From Piscirickettsiaceae bacterium (GTDB lineage: Bacteria > Pseudomonadota > Gammaproteobacteria > Nitrosococcales > Methylophagaceae), in NCBI GenBank assembly GCA_013215825.1, contig JABSQN010000001.1, positions 124,001-188,000 on the forward strand: a stretch of DNA of 64,000 nt. The letters run 5' to 3'. Every line of letters starts with the position of its first letter. The first letter of the stretch is position 1. Position numbers and translations under genes: made by a program. Below, piece by piece: positions 28,454 through 36,973 of the stretch. Under the pieces are notes generated by a model. It saw only the letters and a list, made by a program, of their open reading frames with translations. It ran no database searches and was not told the origin of the DNA.

Positions 28454-28755
28454 TCTGTAACATTATTTAATACTTGTTGAGAATGTTGAGCCAAACATGT
28501 CTTTTTAGGAAAATATTGTCTGTTCAACGAATTAGTATTTTCATTAGTTCCTCTTTGCCATGGGCTTTGGGGATCACAAAAATATACAGGCACATTGGTT
28601 TGTCGAGTAAATTCTATATGCTTAGCTGGCTCCATCCCTGGAGCGTATATCGTTTTTCTATCTACTAATGTTGCAATGTGGGCATTACCTGATCCTGTGA
28701 CAAGAGCTTCTTCCCAATGACCAATAGATTTCCGCTTGTCTACCTGCTTTGAACG
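28444..28755 (-). pseudogene. Remnant of an IS30-type transposase
   Basis: The - strand carries the C-terminal half of an IS30 transposase with an internal deletion. The readable pieces are KSIGHWEEALVTG, IATLVDRKT and then YFCDPQSPWQRGTNEN. The first catalytic position, usually WEGD, reads WEEA, so the acidic residue is displaced or lost. About 40 residues between LVDRKT and the EPAKHIEFT segment are missing. The end merges with the IS3 remnant over about ten bases. The fragment cannot encode an active enzyme. Confidence 0.8.
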
Positions 28756-28765
28756 TCAGGTGATT

Positions 28766-29122
28766 TTATTTCCCAGTATAATTTACAGCAATATATTCCC
28801 CACCAATTGTCAGAAACACATAAAGCGTTTGTTTATCAACATCAGTAATCTTGTCATTATTGAAAATAACAAGCCATTCAGGACGACTATTAAGTGTTTT
28901 TTTCTCAATCGAACTTGCCTTTATAGATGACCAGCTTTTATCAACCTTTTCTCTTTCGACAAGTGAAGCAATGACCTCATCCGCTTTCTTTTCAGCTATT
29001 TGTTGATTGACAGGTTCTTGTGTATGACTGTGGCCATGTCCATGGTCATGACCCGTAGCGGCCATAGCAGGAATACCAAAAAACAATGATGATAAGACCA
29101 GTGTTGTTGCTAATGTTTTCAT
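28766..29122 (-). CDS. DUF6488 family histidine-rich periplasmic protein
   Basis: The 118-residue protein has a signal peptide (cleavage after PAMA), then the histidine-rich stretch HDHGHGHSH, likely to bind divalent metal. A small alpha/beta domain follows, ending in PEWLVIFNN and TIGGEYIAVNYTGK, typical of DUF6488. Such proteins often accompany heavy-metal RND systems. It is the last gene of the efflux operon, 18 bases after the tiny His-rich lipoprotein described here. Confidence 0.8.
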   Translation of the reverse strand: MKTLATTLVLSSLFFGIPAMAATGHDHGHGHSHTQEPVNQQIAEKKADEVIASLVEREKVDKSWSSIKASSIEKKTLNSRPEWLVIFNNDKITDVDKQTLYVFLTIGGEYIAVNYTGK

Positions 29123-29140
29123 ATGTTTTCTCCAAATAAA

Positions 29141-29266
29141 TTAATCAATTAAGTCATGTTTGCTAGGTGAATGGCTGTTTGAATTATCGTCATGCGAGTG
29201 TCCATGATCTGAACAACCTGCCATTACAATAATAAAAAAGCTAAGTAGTAAGAATTTCTGCCTCAT
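29141..29266 (-). CDS. 41-residue histidine-rich lipoprotein
   Basis: This very short gene lies in the gap between the HupE-like gene and the DUF6488 gene. It starts at ATG 29266 with an AGGAG ribosome site 8 bases upstream. The product has a hydrophobic signal (FLLLSFFIIVMAGC) with lipobox MAGC at Cys18. It is followed by SDHGHSHDDNSNSHSPSKH, so the mature peptide is 24 residues with five histidines. It should be a lipid-anchored metal-binding peptide in the envelope. The HGHSH run is shared with its neighbour. Same strand, 12 bases after the HupE-like gene. Confidence 0.7.
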   Translation of the reverse strand: MRQKFLLLSFFIIVMAGCSDHGHSHDDNSNSHSPSKHDLID

Positions 29267-29278
29267 AAAAATCTCCTG

Positions 29279-30424
29279 TTAATCAATCGTGTCGTGAGTA
29301 GGGTTGGGTTTTGGCTTTAGGTCTTGACTCGGTTCTAAATCAAGACGTTGATATTCACCAAACACTTTTAAGGTAATAATCACTGGGAATGCATTGCTAT
29401 TTTTCCAATACCAACCGTGCGTTCCTGTAAATGTTGTTGTTAAGGATCCACGGGCATCGGATTTAGTACCTTTTCTAAATGTCTTGAAATACCCCGTAGT
29501 ATCCCCTTGTGGCTCACCATGAAGATCAAAAAACAAGTCACCTTTATCGGTTTGCCATGCGTAATTAAGAACGGCACTTTTGCTTAGTTGTAATTTATAT
29601 TCTTTACTTCCTCTTGCTGGAATTGTAATTCTGATGGTGTCTTTCCAATCAGATTGTTGTGTTTGTTCACTATTGCTTACTGGAGAGGCAGGCTCTACAT
29701 TTGTAGTGAATTCATCTGCATTAGCAGAATGCTCATAACCGTGCATTTGCATAAGAAAAAGGAAAGCACCTGCGAGGACTAAAAAATAGTTTGATATTTT
29801 ACTAAAGGTTGGGAAAAAGTGGCTTTTACGAAATACGTTAATCAATAACAGCATAATAGCCAAAGCGGATATTTGTCCCAGTTCTATACCAACATTAAAT
29901 GAAATGATATTCAGTAATAGTTCATCAGGGTTTAATGGTAACTGCTGTAATCGTGTCGATAAACCAAGGCCATGAATCAAACCTAAACTAAAAATCATTA
30001 GCAACATATTAGGTGCTTTGATATTTAGATATCTTTTAAAGCCATCGAGATTATGGAAAGCGATATAACAAACGCTTAATGCAATAACCGCGTCAATTAG
30101 AAAATAATTGATTTGAATAGAATTAAAGGTCGCGAAAATCAGAGTTATACTGTGCCCAACCGTGAATGCAGTGATATATTTAACTATATCCTTAAATTTA
30201 GTTAAGAAAAAGATAATGCCAAATACAAAGGCTAAATGGTCATAACCCGACAACATGTGGGTCGCACCAATCCAAATATAGCGTAGGTTTCCCCCATCGA
30301 TAATAATTTGTTTTTCGGCATCAGACATACCATGTGCAAAGGCCATCTGTGAAAATAGCCCGAGCAATAAAAGTCCTACAATGACGTAGGCGGTACGGTT
30401 GAAAAAATAGGGTATAGGTAACAT
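29279..30424 (-). CDS. HupE/UreJ-like membrane protein fused to a periplasmic domain
   Basis: The 381-residue protein has an N-terminal leader and a HupE/UreJ-like core of about seven membrane segments (to about residue 240) with the family motifs GATHMLSGYDHLAFVFG, FTVGHSITL and LGLIHGLGLS; the histidines in these are likely metal ligands. A linker then leads to a soluble C-terminal domain (about residues 262-365) beginning RITIPARGSKEYKLQL and containing YAWQTDKGDLFFDLHGEP and GTHGWYWKNSN. In my recollection this domain is more often a separate membrane-anchored protein beside metal-efflux genes. The core suggests nickel/cobalt or other metal movement across the inner membrane. Confidence 0.75.
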   Translation of the reverse strand: MLPIPYFFNRTAYVIVGLLLLGLFSQMAFAHGMSDAEKQIIIDGGNLRYIWIGATHMLSGYDHLAFVFGIIFFLTKFKDIVKYITAFTVGHSITLIFATFNSIQINYFLIDAVIALSVCYIAFHNLDGFKRYLNIKAPNMLLMIFSLGLIHGLGLSTRLQQLPLNPDELLLNIISFNVGIELGQISALAIMLLLINVFRKSHFFPTFSKISNYFLVLAGAFLFLMQMHGYEHSANADEFTTNVEPASPVSNSEQTQQSDWKDTIRITIPARGSKEYKLQLSKSAVLNYAWQTDKGDLFFDLHGEPQGDTTGYFKTFRKGTKSDARGSLTTTFTGTHGWYWKNSNAFPVIITLKVFGEYQRLDLEPSQDLKPKPNPTHDTID

Positions 30425-30533
30425 CTATTATTCTCCTGAGATGTGGTTTCTTGTTTAATTAATGGATAGTCAGAGCAGAAGTAATGGTATTTGACACCTT
30501 ACATCCACTCTAACTATCAGCATTTAAGTTGGT

Positions 30534-30842
30534 TTATAAATGACCGCTTTGTTCGACGGCGGTGATCCAATAAAGGTCTTTATGTTCAATTCCTTCTCGA
30601 GCGGTACGTAACACGTTAATGACGGAATCAACATCACTGTCTTCAAGTAAAACATCTACTCTAATCCGTGGTATATAGCCAACAACCTTATCTCGTGCCG
30701 ACAGGAAAGGATCATTTTCAGCCTGTCGACTATGACCTTCAACAGAACTAAAGATAAAGCCTGATATTTGCGTCATATTTCGTAGCTGATCAGCAAGATC
30801 TTGTTGTGAACTGGTGTGAACAATCAGTGTTAAGTTTTTCAT
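30534..30842 (-). CDS. DUF3240 (P-II-like) protein of the metal-efflux operon
   Basis: The 102-residue protein belongs to DUF3240, a ferredoxin-like, P-II-related fold found beside CusA/CzcA pumps. Cues are the opening KNLTLIVHTSSQQDLADQLR, the GHSRQ loop and IPRIRVDVLLEDSDVD. It may sense metal or nucleotide and regulate the pump. Its ATG overlaps the pump-gene stop by four bases. The gap to the next gene (about 110 bases) holds an imperfect inverted repeat near 30460-30520. Confidence 0.82.
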   Translation of the reverse strand: MKNLTLIVHTSSQQDLADQLRNMTQISGFIFSSVEGHSRQAENDPFLSARDKVVGYIPRIRVDVLLEDSDVDSVINVLRTAREGIEHKDLYWITAVEQSGHL

Positions 30843-33800
30843 ACTATGATTTCCTGTTTTGCTTTATCGTCTGATCCGCCCTCTAACCATGCATACAAAG
30901 TAGGCAATAAAATTAGGGTTAATAGGGTCGAGGTGATAAGGCCGCCAATAACAACAACTGCTAGTGGTTTTTGAAGCTCAGAACCTGGACCGGTTGAGAA
31001 CAAGAGTGGCAATAGGCCAAGACTAGCAATAAGCGCGGTCATTAATACTGGACGAAGTCGTCGCTCAGCACCTTCTTGCACAGCTTGTAAAACACTGCGT
31101 CCCTTTTCGCGTAATTGGTTAAAGTAGCTCACCATCACCACACCATTAAGCACCGCGACACCGAATAAGGTGATAAAGCCGACAGAAGCGGGTACGGATA
31201 GGTACAAGCCGGAGAAATACAAGCTAATAACACCACCAATCATGGCAAACGGAATGTTAAGAATGATCAAGCCAGCTTGACGTAAGGATCGAAACGTAGT
31301 GAACAGCATCACAAAGATAAGAGCAATGCTGATAGGGACGACCAGTGCAAGCCGATTAGCAGCACGTTGTTGATTTTCAAACTGGCCACCAAAGGTAACG
31401 TAATAGCCTGGAGGTAATTGCACTTCCCGAGCAATAACGGCTTGTACTTCATCCACAAAGCCAACCACATCACGTCCTTCAACATTAGCCTGTACCACTA
31501 CTTGCCGTTTACCTGATTCACGAGTAATAGCCACCGGGCCATCAACTTCATGAATATCCGCTAGGCTACTAAGGGGTATTTTTTCTCCATTAGGCGTTTC
31601 AACCCAGAGATTGGCAATGGCAGCAGGTGTGCTCCGAGCCATTTCAGGATAACGTAACAGTACGCCAATGCGCTGATTACCTTGTATCACCTCGGTCACA
31701 ACACGACCGGCAACCGCCACTTCTATAAGTTGATTAATATCATCGACATTAATACCAAACCGAGAAATCGCTTGCGGTTTAATATCAATTTGCAGATAAG
31801 TTTGACCTGAAAGTTGGCCACGAAACACATCGACCGCCCCCGTAACGTTACTAACTAAATCTTTGATTTGTTTTGACTTGTCTTCCAGAACATTAAGATC
31901 GTCACCATAGAGTTTAATCGCCATTGCCGCACGCACTCCAGTGAGCATTTCCGACACGCGCATATCAATAGGTTGAGTGAAGGCATAGTCGATACCAATA
32001 AAGCCATCAAGTTTCTCACGCAACTTATTCTGAAATTCATCTAGGCTAACGGTCCATTGGTCACGAGGCTTGGTAATCAAAAAGTTATCTGTTTGATAAA
32101 GATCCATCGGATCAAGACGTAATTCATCAGCACCAGTGCGAGATACCACACCAATTACTTCAGGAATTTCCATCATGGCTTTTTGATAGGGTGCATCCAA
32201 TTCTAATGACCGCTCAAGCGAGATGCTCGGCAATTTCTCAATAATCACCACGGTATGACCTTCATCCATAACAGGCATGAATTCTTTACCAATTAAAGGG
32301 AATATTGCAATCGTAATCATTAACGCTACCAGAGCACTGGCAACGGATGTTTTACGGTATTTCAATGCCCAGCGCATCACGGGCAAATAGATTTTTTTCA
32401 ATGCTTTTGATAGTAGCCCATCTTCTTCATGTCCGCCTCGCATTAATAAACCTGCAATGACGGGTATAACCGTCAGTGATAATAGCAATGAACCGATGAG
32501 TGCAAAGGAAATAGTCACCGCTAATGGCGTGAACATTTTTCCTTCTAATCCTTGCAGGCTAAATAGCGGTAGGAAGACAACAATAATGATAAGTACGCCG
32601 ACAATAACCGGTGTTGCCACTTCCAATACTGCACGGTAAATCATGTGGATACGATTAACGCCTTTTGGAGCTCGACTCAATTGAGTATGAATATTCTCAA
32701 CGACTACCACGGCAGCATCAACTAGAATACCGATGGCAATTGCCAAGCCGCCCAGAGACATTAGGTTGGCAGTAACGCCGAAGAGCCTCATCATAATGAA
32801 GGTGAATAATACTGATAACGGTAAGATCATTGCCACCGTTAAAGCGGCACGCAGATTCCCCAGCATAATGATTAATACCAGTAATACCAATACGACGGCT
32901 TCGCCCAATGCTTTTTCTACTGTGGCTATCGCCTGAGTCACTAAGTCAGTACGATCGTAGAAAGGCACAATGGTGACACCTTCTGGTAGTGCAGATTGCA
33001 ATGCCTCCAATTCACGCTTAACGCCTTCAATGGTATCTAGGCTATTTGCACCTTTACGCATTAGTGCTAGTCCGGTTACGATTTCTCCCTCACCATCAGC
33101 AGTGACTGCGCCATAGCGAGTGAGTGAGTTAATACGCACTTCGGCAACATCACTAATATGGATAGGAAGGCCGTTACGGTTAGTAATTGTAATGCTGGCA
33201 ATATCATTTAAATTTTGCAGTTGTCCTACAGTACGTACCAATAAGACTTCATTATTACGGTTAATGCGATCACCGCCGGCATTACGGTTATTACTTGCTA
33301 GGGCACTTTCTAAGTCATCTAGGTTCAAGCCATAGGCCATTAAGCTTTCTGGATTGGCAACCACTTCGAAAACTTTAACTTCACCACCCAGTGAATTAAC
33401 ATCAGCCACACCGTCGACAGTGCGTAGGCGTGGACGGATCACCCTATCTTGTATGCGTCGTAGTTCTTGGTTGCTATAACCTTCACCTTCGACTCGATAC
33501 ATATAACCTTCACCTAGGGGTGATGTAATGGGTCCTAGCCCACCTTCAACCCCAGCAGGGAGATCACTCCACACCAAGTTCAATCGTTCAGCAACTTGCT
33601 GCCGAGCCCAGTAAATATCAGTACCATCCTCAAAATCAATAGTAATAATACTTAATGCATTTTTAGTGGTAGAACGTAATACGGTCTGTCGCGGCAGACC
33701 TTGCATTTCAACTTCAATGGGAAAGGTAATACGATTTTCCACTTCAGTGGGAGATAAGCCCGGCGCTTTAACGATAACTTGGACTTGTGGTGAGGCGATA

Positions 33801-33922
33801 TCAGGAAAGGCATCAATAGGCAGGCTTTTAAATGCCCATGAGCCGCTTACGATCAATGCGGTAGCAAGCAGCAGGATCATCAAACGTTGCGTTAATGAAA
33901 AACGAATTAAAGCAGCAATCAT
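30839..33922 (-). CDS. Heavy-metal RND efflux pump, CusA/CzcA type
   Basis: This 1027-residue inner-membrane pump drives metal ions out across the envelope with proton motive force, as part of a tripartite complex. It has the RND plan of twelve membrane helices and two large periplasmic loops. The start FSLTQRLMILLLATALIVSG, the PIDAFPDIASPQVQV motif and the TM4 signature AIGILVDAAVVVVEN near residue 400 place it in the heavy-metal class. The signature differs from both the copper/silver form (VDAAIVMIEN) and the classical CzcA form, so the metal is uncertain. The gene is third in the run TolC-adaptor-pump. Confidence 0.9.
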   Translation of the reverse strand: MIAALIRFSLTQRLMILLLATALIVSGSWAFKSLPIDAFPDIASPQVQVIVKAPGLSPTEVENRITFPIEVEMQGLPRQTVLRSTTKNALSIITIDFEDGTDIYWARQQVAERLNLVWSDLPAGVEGGLGPITSPLGEGYMYRVEGEGYSNQELRRIQDRVIRPRLRTVDGVADVNSLGGEVKVFEVVANPESLMAYGLNLDDLESALASNNRNAGGDRINRNNEVLLVRTVGQLQNLNDIASITITNRNGLPIHISDVAEVRINSLTRYGAVTADGEGEIVTGLALMRKGANSLDTIEGVKRELEALQSALPEGVTIVPFYDRTDLVTQAIATVEKALGEAVVLVLLVLIIMLGNLRAALTVAMILPLSVLFTFIMMRLFGVTANLMSLGGLAIAIGILVDAAVVVVENIHTQLSRAPKGVNRIHMIYRAVLEVATPVIVGVLIIIVVFLPLFSLQGLEGKMFTPLAVTISFALIGSLLLSLTVIPVIAGLLMRGGHEEDGLLSKALKKIYLPVMRWALKYRKTSVASALVALMITIAIFPLIGKEFMPVMDEGHTVVIIEKLPSISLERSLELDAPYQKAMMEIPEVIGVVSRTGADELRLDPMDLYQTDNFLITKPRDQWTVSLDEFQNKLREKLDGFIGIDYAFTQPIDMRVSEMLTGVRAAMAIKLYGDDLNVLEDKSKQIKDLVSNVTGAVDVFRGQLSGQTYLQIDIKPQAISRFGINVDDINQLIEVAVAGRVVTEVIQGNQRIGVLLRYPEMARSTPAAIANLWVETPNGEKIPLSSLADIHEVDGPVAITRESGKRQVVVQANVEGRDVVGFVDEVQAVIAREVQLPPGYYVTFGGQFENQQRAANRLALVVPISIALIFVMLFTTFRSLRQAGLIILNIPFAMIGGVISLYFSGLYLSVPASVGFITLFGVAVLNGVVMVSYFNQLREKGRSVLQAVQEGAERRLRPVLMTALIASLGLLPLLFSTGPGSELQKPLAVVVIGGLITSTLLTLILLPTLYAWLEGGSDDKAKQEIIV

Positions 33923-33925
33923 TTT

Positions 33926-35026
33926 CTATTCCCCTCCTTGATATTGTAAATGAGACTTAAGTTCAGCAACGCCACTACTGACGATAACTGCATTCTCATT
34001 AATGCCACTAATGATTGCGATCCAGTCCCCGGTATTGTTGCCTAATTCAACCGCTATCGATTCAAAACTCCCTTTATCCATGACCTGAAATACATAATTT
34101 TTCTCGCCCATGTTAAACACGGCACTAGCGGGTACCATTAAGCCTTGGATGGCCTCATTGGCAATGCTAATTTCAGCATACATGCCCGGTCGTAATGTGC
34201 CTTCTTTATTATCCAAGACGATTCGCCCAGTCACCGTTTGACTTTGTGTCTCTACTTCACTACTCAATGATTCAAGCGTGCCTAAATAATGTTTGTTAGG
34301 TGTAGCCTGAACACGAATTTCAGTTTCACTGCCTATTTTGACTTGAGCTAAGCTCGCGACAGGGATTTTAACCATCGCCCAAAGTGTACTCAAATCATCA
34401 ACATGAAAGGCCGCTTGCCCCTCACTGAGTCGTTGTCCTGATTCAACATCAACCGCAGTAATAACACCATCAATTGGACTGATAAGTTCAAATTTGGCCA
34501 AACGATTAGGGTATTTAATTAACTGTTTAATCTGTGTTTTAGACAAGCCGGTTAAGGATAATAAACGTTGCCTTGAGTTTACGGTGGCGCGTGCAGATTT
34601 ATATTCACTATCGACTTTTAACCAACGGCTCTCAGCCACAATACCTTCTTGCCACAGCTCCTTGATGCGAACACGTTCAGATTGAGCCAGTTCAAATCGG
34701 GCTAGGGCTTCAAGATAATTAGCCTGTGCTTGACCTAAACTATTACTGGTCAGTGTTGCCAAGACTTGGCCTTTGCTTACTCTGTCATGAGCAACGACAT
34801 TTAACGATGTCACCACGCCATCAATGACGGGGGCAACGCGGTATGTTTTACGTTGATCAGCCGTTAAGATACCATTTAGTTTTAGTTGTAATACGCCTTC
34901 ACGTACCATTATGGTAGATGTAGTCAAACTGACATTTTCCATTTGTGTCGCTGTCAGTTGTATTTGTCCAGCATTACTCAGTAGTGGCATTAATAAAATA
35001 GATAAGGTAATTAAATGTTTGTTCAT
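33926..35026 (-). CDS. Periplasmic adaptor of the metal RND pump (CusB/CzcB type)
   Basis: The 366-residue adaptor starts at ATG 35026 and has a signal peptide (cleavage near LLSNA). The family layout is a beta-barrel, two lipoyl halves (VVTSLNVVAHDRVSKGQVLATL; FELISPIDGVITAVDVESG) and a coiled-coil hairpin between them. The chosen start overlaps the outer-membrane gene stop by four bases (ATGA) and has AGGAC upstream; the frame continues further to 35095 without support. No N-terminal His-rich metal chaperone extension is present. The pump gene starts three bases after its stop. Confidence 0.88.
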   Translation of the reverse strand: MNKHLITLSILLMPLLSNAGQIQLTATQMENVSLTTSTIMVREGVLQLKLNGILTADQRKTYRVAPVIDGVVTSLNVVAHDRVSKGQVLATLTSNSLGQAQANYLEALARFELAQSERVRIKELWQEGIVAESRWLKVDSEYKSARATVNSRQRLLSLTGLSKTQIKQLIKYPNRLAKFELISPIDGVITAVDVESGQRLSEGQAAFHVDDLSTLWAMVKIPVASLAQVKIGSETEIRVQATPNKHYLGTLESLSSEVETQSQTVTGRIVLDNKEGTLRPGMYAEISIANEAIQGLMVPASAVFNMGEKNYVFQVMDKGSFESIAVELGNNTGDWIAIISGINENAVIVSSGVAELKSHLQYQGGE

Positions 35027-36315
35027 AATTGTGAGTCCTGTTTGTTTACAAGAGATTGACCAGCAATAAGGCGAACTTCCGACGCTTCTAGCCAAGCTTC
35101 TTGTAGTAATTCTAGGTAACGTTCATGGGCGTTAAAATACGTGTTATTGGCATCAATCAAAGACAGAATTTCCATTTCACCACTGGTATAGGCTTTTCTT
35201 GTGAGATCAAATACCTGTTGGGCAGGTTCTAAAATACGTGTTCGATAATGCTCACCCTGCTCAACAAGAAGACTTAAATGCAAATAACTTTGTTGTAATT
35301 GGCTTTCTAAGTCACGAATGATGATTTGCCTATCCATTTGGCTTTCAATGACACGTGCTTGAGATTCCTTGATACTACCTTTTTTATTGTCCCAAAGAGG
35401 AATGGTAATATCGATACCGATACCTAATGCACTTTGTTGGCGCCCATTAAGTAAATCTCGATCATAAAATAAACGTAAAGTCGGATCAGGTAAGCGCTCT
35501 GATTTTGCTAAGTCCACATGATAACGAGCTGCATCCACTTGATATTGAGAGGCTTGAAATAAGGCATGTTGTGACTGTTGTTCCTGCAATGATTGCAGTG
35601 AGGGTATAGAATCAAATGGCTTGAGAGATTGCAGTTCGGGTTGAGATTCAGGTGACAGGTTTAAATAAGAACGAAACGTAGCCAGTGCTTCATTATAAGA
35701 CCCCTTTGATTTGTCTAATATCTGTTGTGCAGACTCACGAATAAGATCTAAACGTAGTTTTTCTAAATGTGAGAGCTCGCCTGCTTGAGCACGGCGTTGG
35801 CCAATATTTTGTAACTTTTGTGCCAGCTCTAATCGTTGCTCTGCAAGCAGCATGCGTTCTGATGCTAGTTGTAAATGATGATAACGCTGTGCAACTTGAG
35901 ATTCGATAACGATACGTTGATAAGCGTGTTGGGCTTGGGCTGCATTAAGCTCTGATTCGGCGGCCGCCTGTTGATAGCCAATACGACCACTAATAGGTAA
36001 AGGCTGGCTATAGGTAAACTGAGTAAAGTCAGCACCGTTTGAACCCTTATCTTTACTGATTTTATTATCTACACGTAATTCAATCTGAGGGTTGGGCCAA
36101 ACGCCGGCTTGTGTTAAAGCGCCTTGCTTGGCACTAATAGAGGCAACTGCACCTTGTATTTCAGGTGAAATATCAATGACCCGCTCAATACTACTTTCTA
36201 AAGTCCAATTATTTTGTTGTGAAAAAGCGGTTACTGGTACACCACTACATAAAATTATACCTAATAATGGGATCAAGCTTTGCTTGAAGCCATGTCGGTT
36301 TATAACCGTTAACAT
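35023..36315 (-). CDS. Outer-membrane TolC-family channel of the metal RND system
   Basis: The 430-residue channel protein has a signal peptide (to about residue 32) and the two internally repeated OEP halves of long alpha-helices (AGVWPNPQIELRVDN; SLIDANNTYFNAHERYLELLQEAW). It lacks a lipobox cysteine at the cleavage site. It supplies the outer-membrane exit of the tripartite pump. It is the first structural gene, 120 bases after a histidine-rich protein gene on the same strand. Confidence 0.88.
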   Translation of the reverse strand: MLTVINRHGFKQSLIPLLGIILCSGVPVTAFSQQNNWTLESSIERVIDISPEIQGAVASISAKQGALTQAGVWPNPQIELRVDNKISKDKGSNGADFTQFTYSQPLPISGRIGYQQAAAESELNAAQAQHAYQRIVIESQVAQRYHHLQLASERMLLAEQRLELAQKLQNIGQRRAQAGELSHLEKLRLDLIRESAQQILDKSKGSYNEALATFRSYLNLSPESQPELQSLKPFDSIPSLQSLQEQQSQHALFQASQYQVDAARYHVDLAKSERLPDPTLRLFYDRDLLNGRQQSALGIGIDITIPLWDNKKGSIKESQARVIESQMDRQIIIRDLESQLQQSYLHLSLLVEQGEHYRTRILEPAQQVFDLTRKAYTSGEMEILSLIDANNTYFNAHERYLELLQEAWLEASEVRLIAGQSLVNKQDSQL

Positions 36316-36436
36316 GAATCACTCCTATGCGCTTCGAAGATTGAGAAGGCATAAATAAAGTCTTAAATGAAGACATAATTGCTTAGCACAGGCGATAAGG
36401 ATCGCAGTGTAAACAAACTTTTATAGACGAGGAGTG

Positions 36437-36862
36437 TTAAGCCGGAGGCGCGCGGAGAGGGGGGGAAAGTAAGTAGCGTAGTACAAGTGTAACGTTATCA
36501 TCATGCCGGCGAACTATACTTTGCATATAAAAACGATATACAAGCAAGGTGATCATTACGATTAATATCGCCAAGATAGTGTTATTACTAGAGGATTTTT
36601 TTAGTAATGCTTGATGATTTGTATCGATCTCGGCAATCACTTCATCGTGGTGATCATAATGAGAGATATCTTTCGCCAAATGCACTCCATGTTGATGGGA
36701 ATGTTGCGCTGCTATTTCGGGGGCAATACTGTCACGCGAGTCATGATCTGAACCAAAGTTGTGTACATGCAATACCGAACCCTGAGCAGATATAACTGCG
36801 ATAGACAGCAGTAATACCCACAAAATCAAGCTGCGATTGCGTAGTTGTCGGAAAAGAATCAT
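36437..36862 (-). CDS. Histidine-rich membrane-anchored protein heading the metal-efflux operon
   Basis: The predicted 141-residue protein has an N-terminal hydrophobic segment (LILWVLLLSIAVISAQGSV), a periplasmic stretch with many histidines (VLHVHNFGSDHD, AAQHSHQHGVH, ISHYDHHDE), a second hydrophobic helix near the C terminus, and a proline-rich end PPLRAPPA. The histidines suggest divalent-metal binding. The frame is open to 36973 and a longer form with a third hydrophobic segment is possible; the ATG at 36862 was chosen because the signal segment follows it directly, but neither start has a strong ribosome site. It may be a metal sensor or chaperone for the pump. Confidence 0.6.
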   Translation of the reverse strand: MILFRQLRNRSLILWVLLLSIAVISAQGSVLHVHNFGSDHDSRDSIAPEIAAQHSHQHGVHLAKDISHYDHHDEVIAEIDTNHQALLKKSSSNNTILAILIVMITLLVYRFYMQSIVRRHDDNVTLVLRYLLSPPLRAPPA

Positions 36863-36973
36863 TCCAAAACTATAGATGAATATAATATCAAGTGCAATAA
36901 AATAAAGCTTAACCCATTGCATCAACCGACGGACTTGGGTTGTAAGTTGCCAGATTACATCTATTACGAACAT

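Noticed and set aside
30466-30518. Imperfect inverted repeat (gatagtcagag / ctctaactatc) after the DUF3240 gene as a terminator
   Set aside because: The loop is long and no T run follows, so it is weak evidence.
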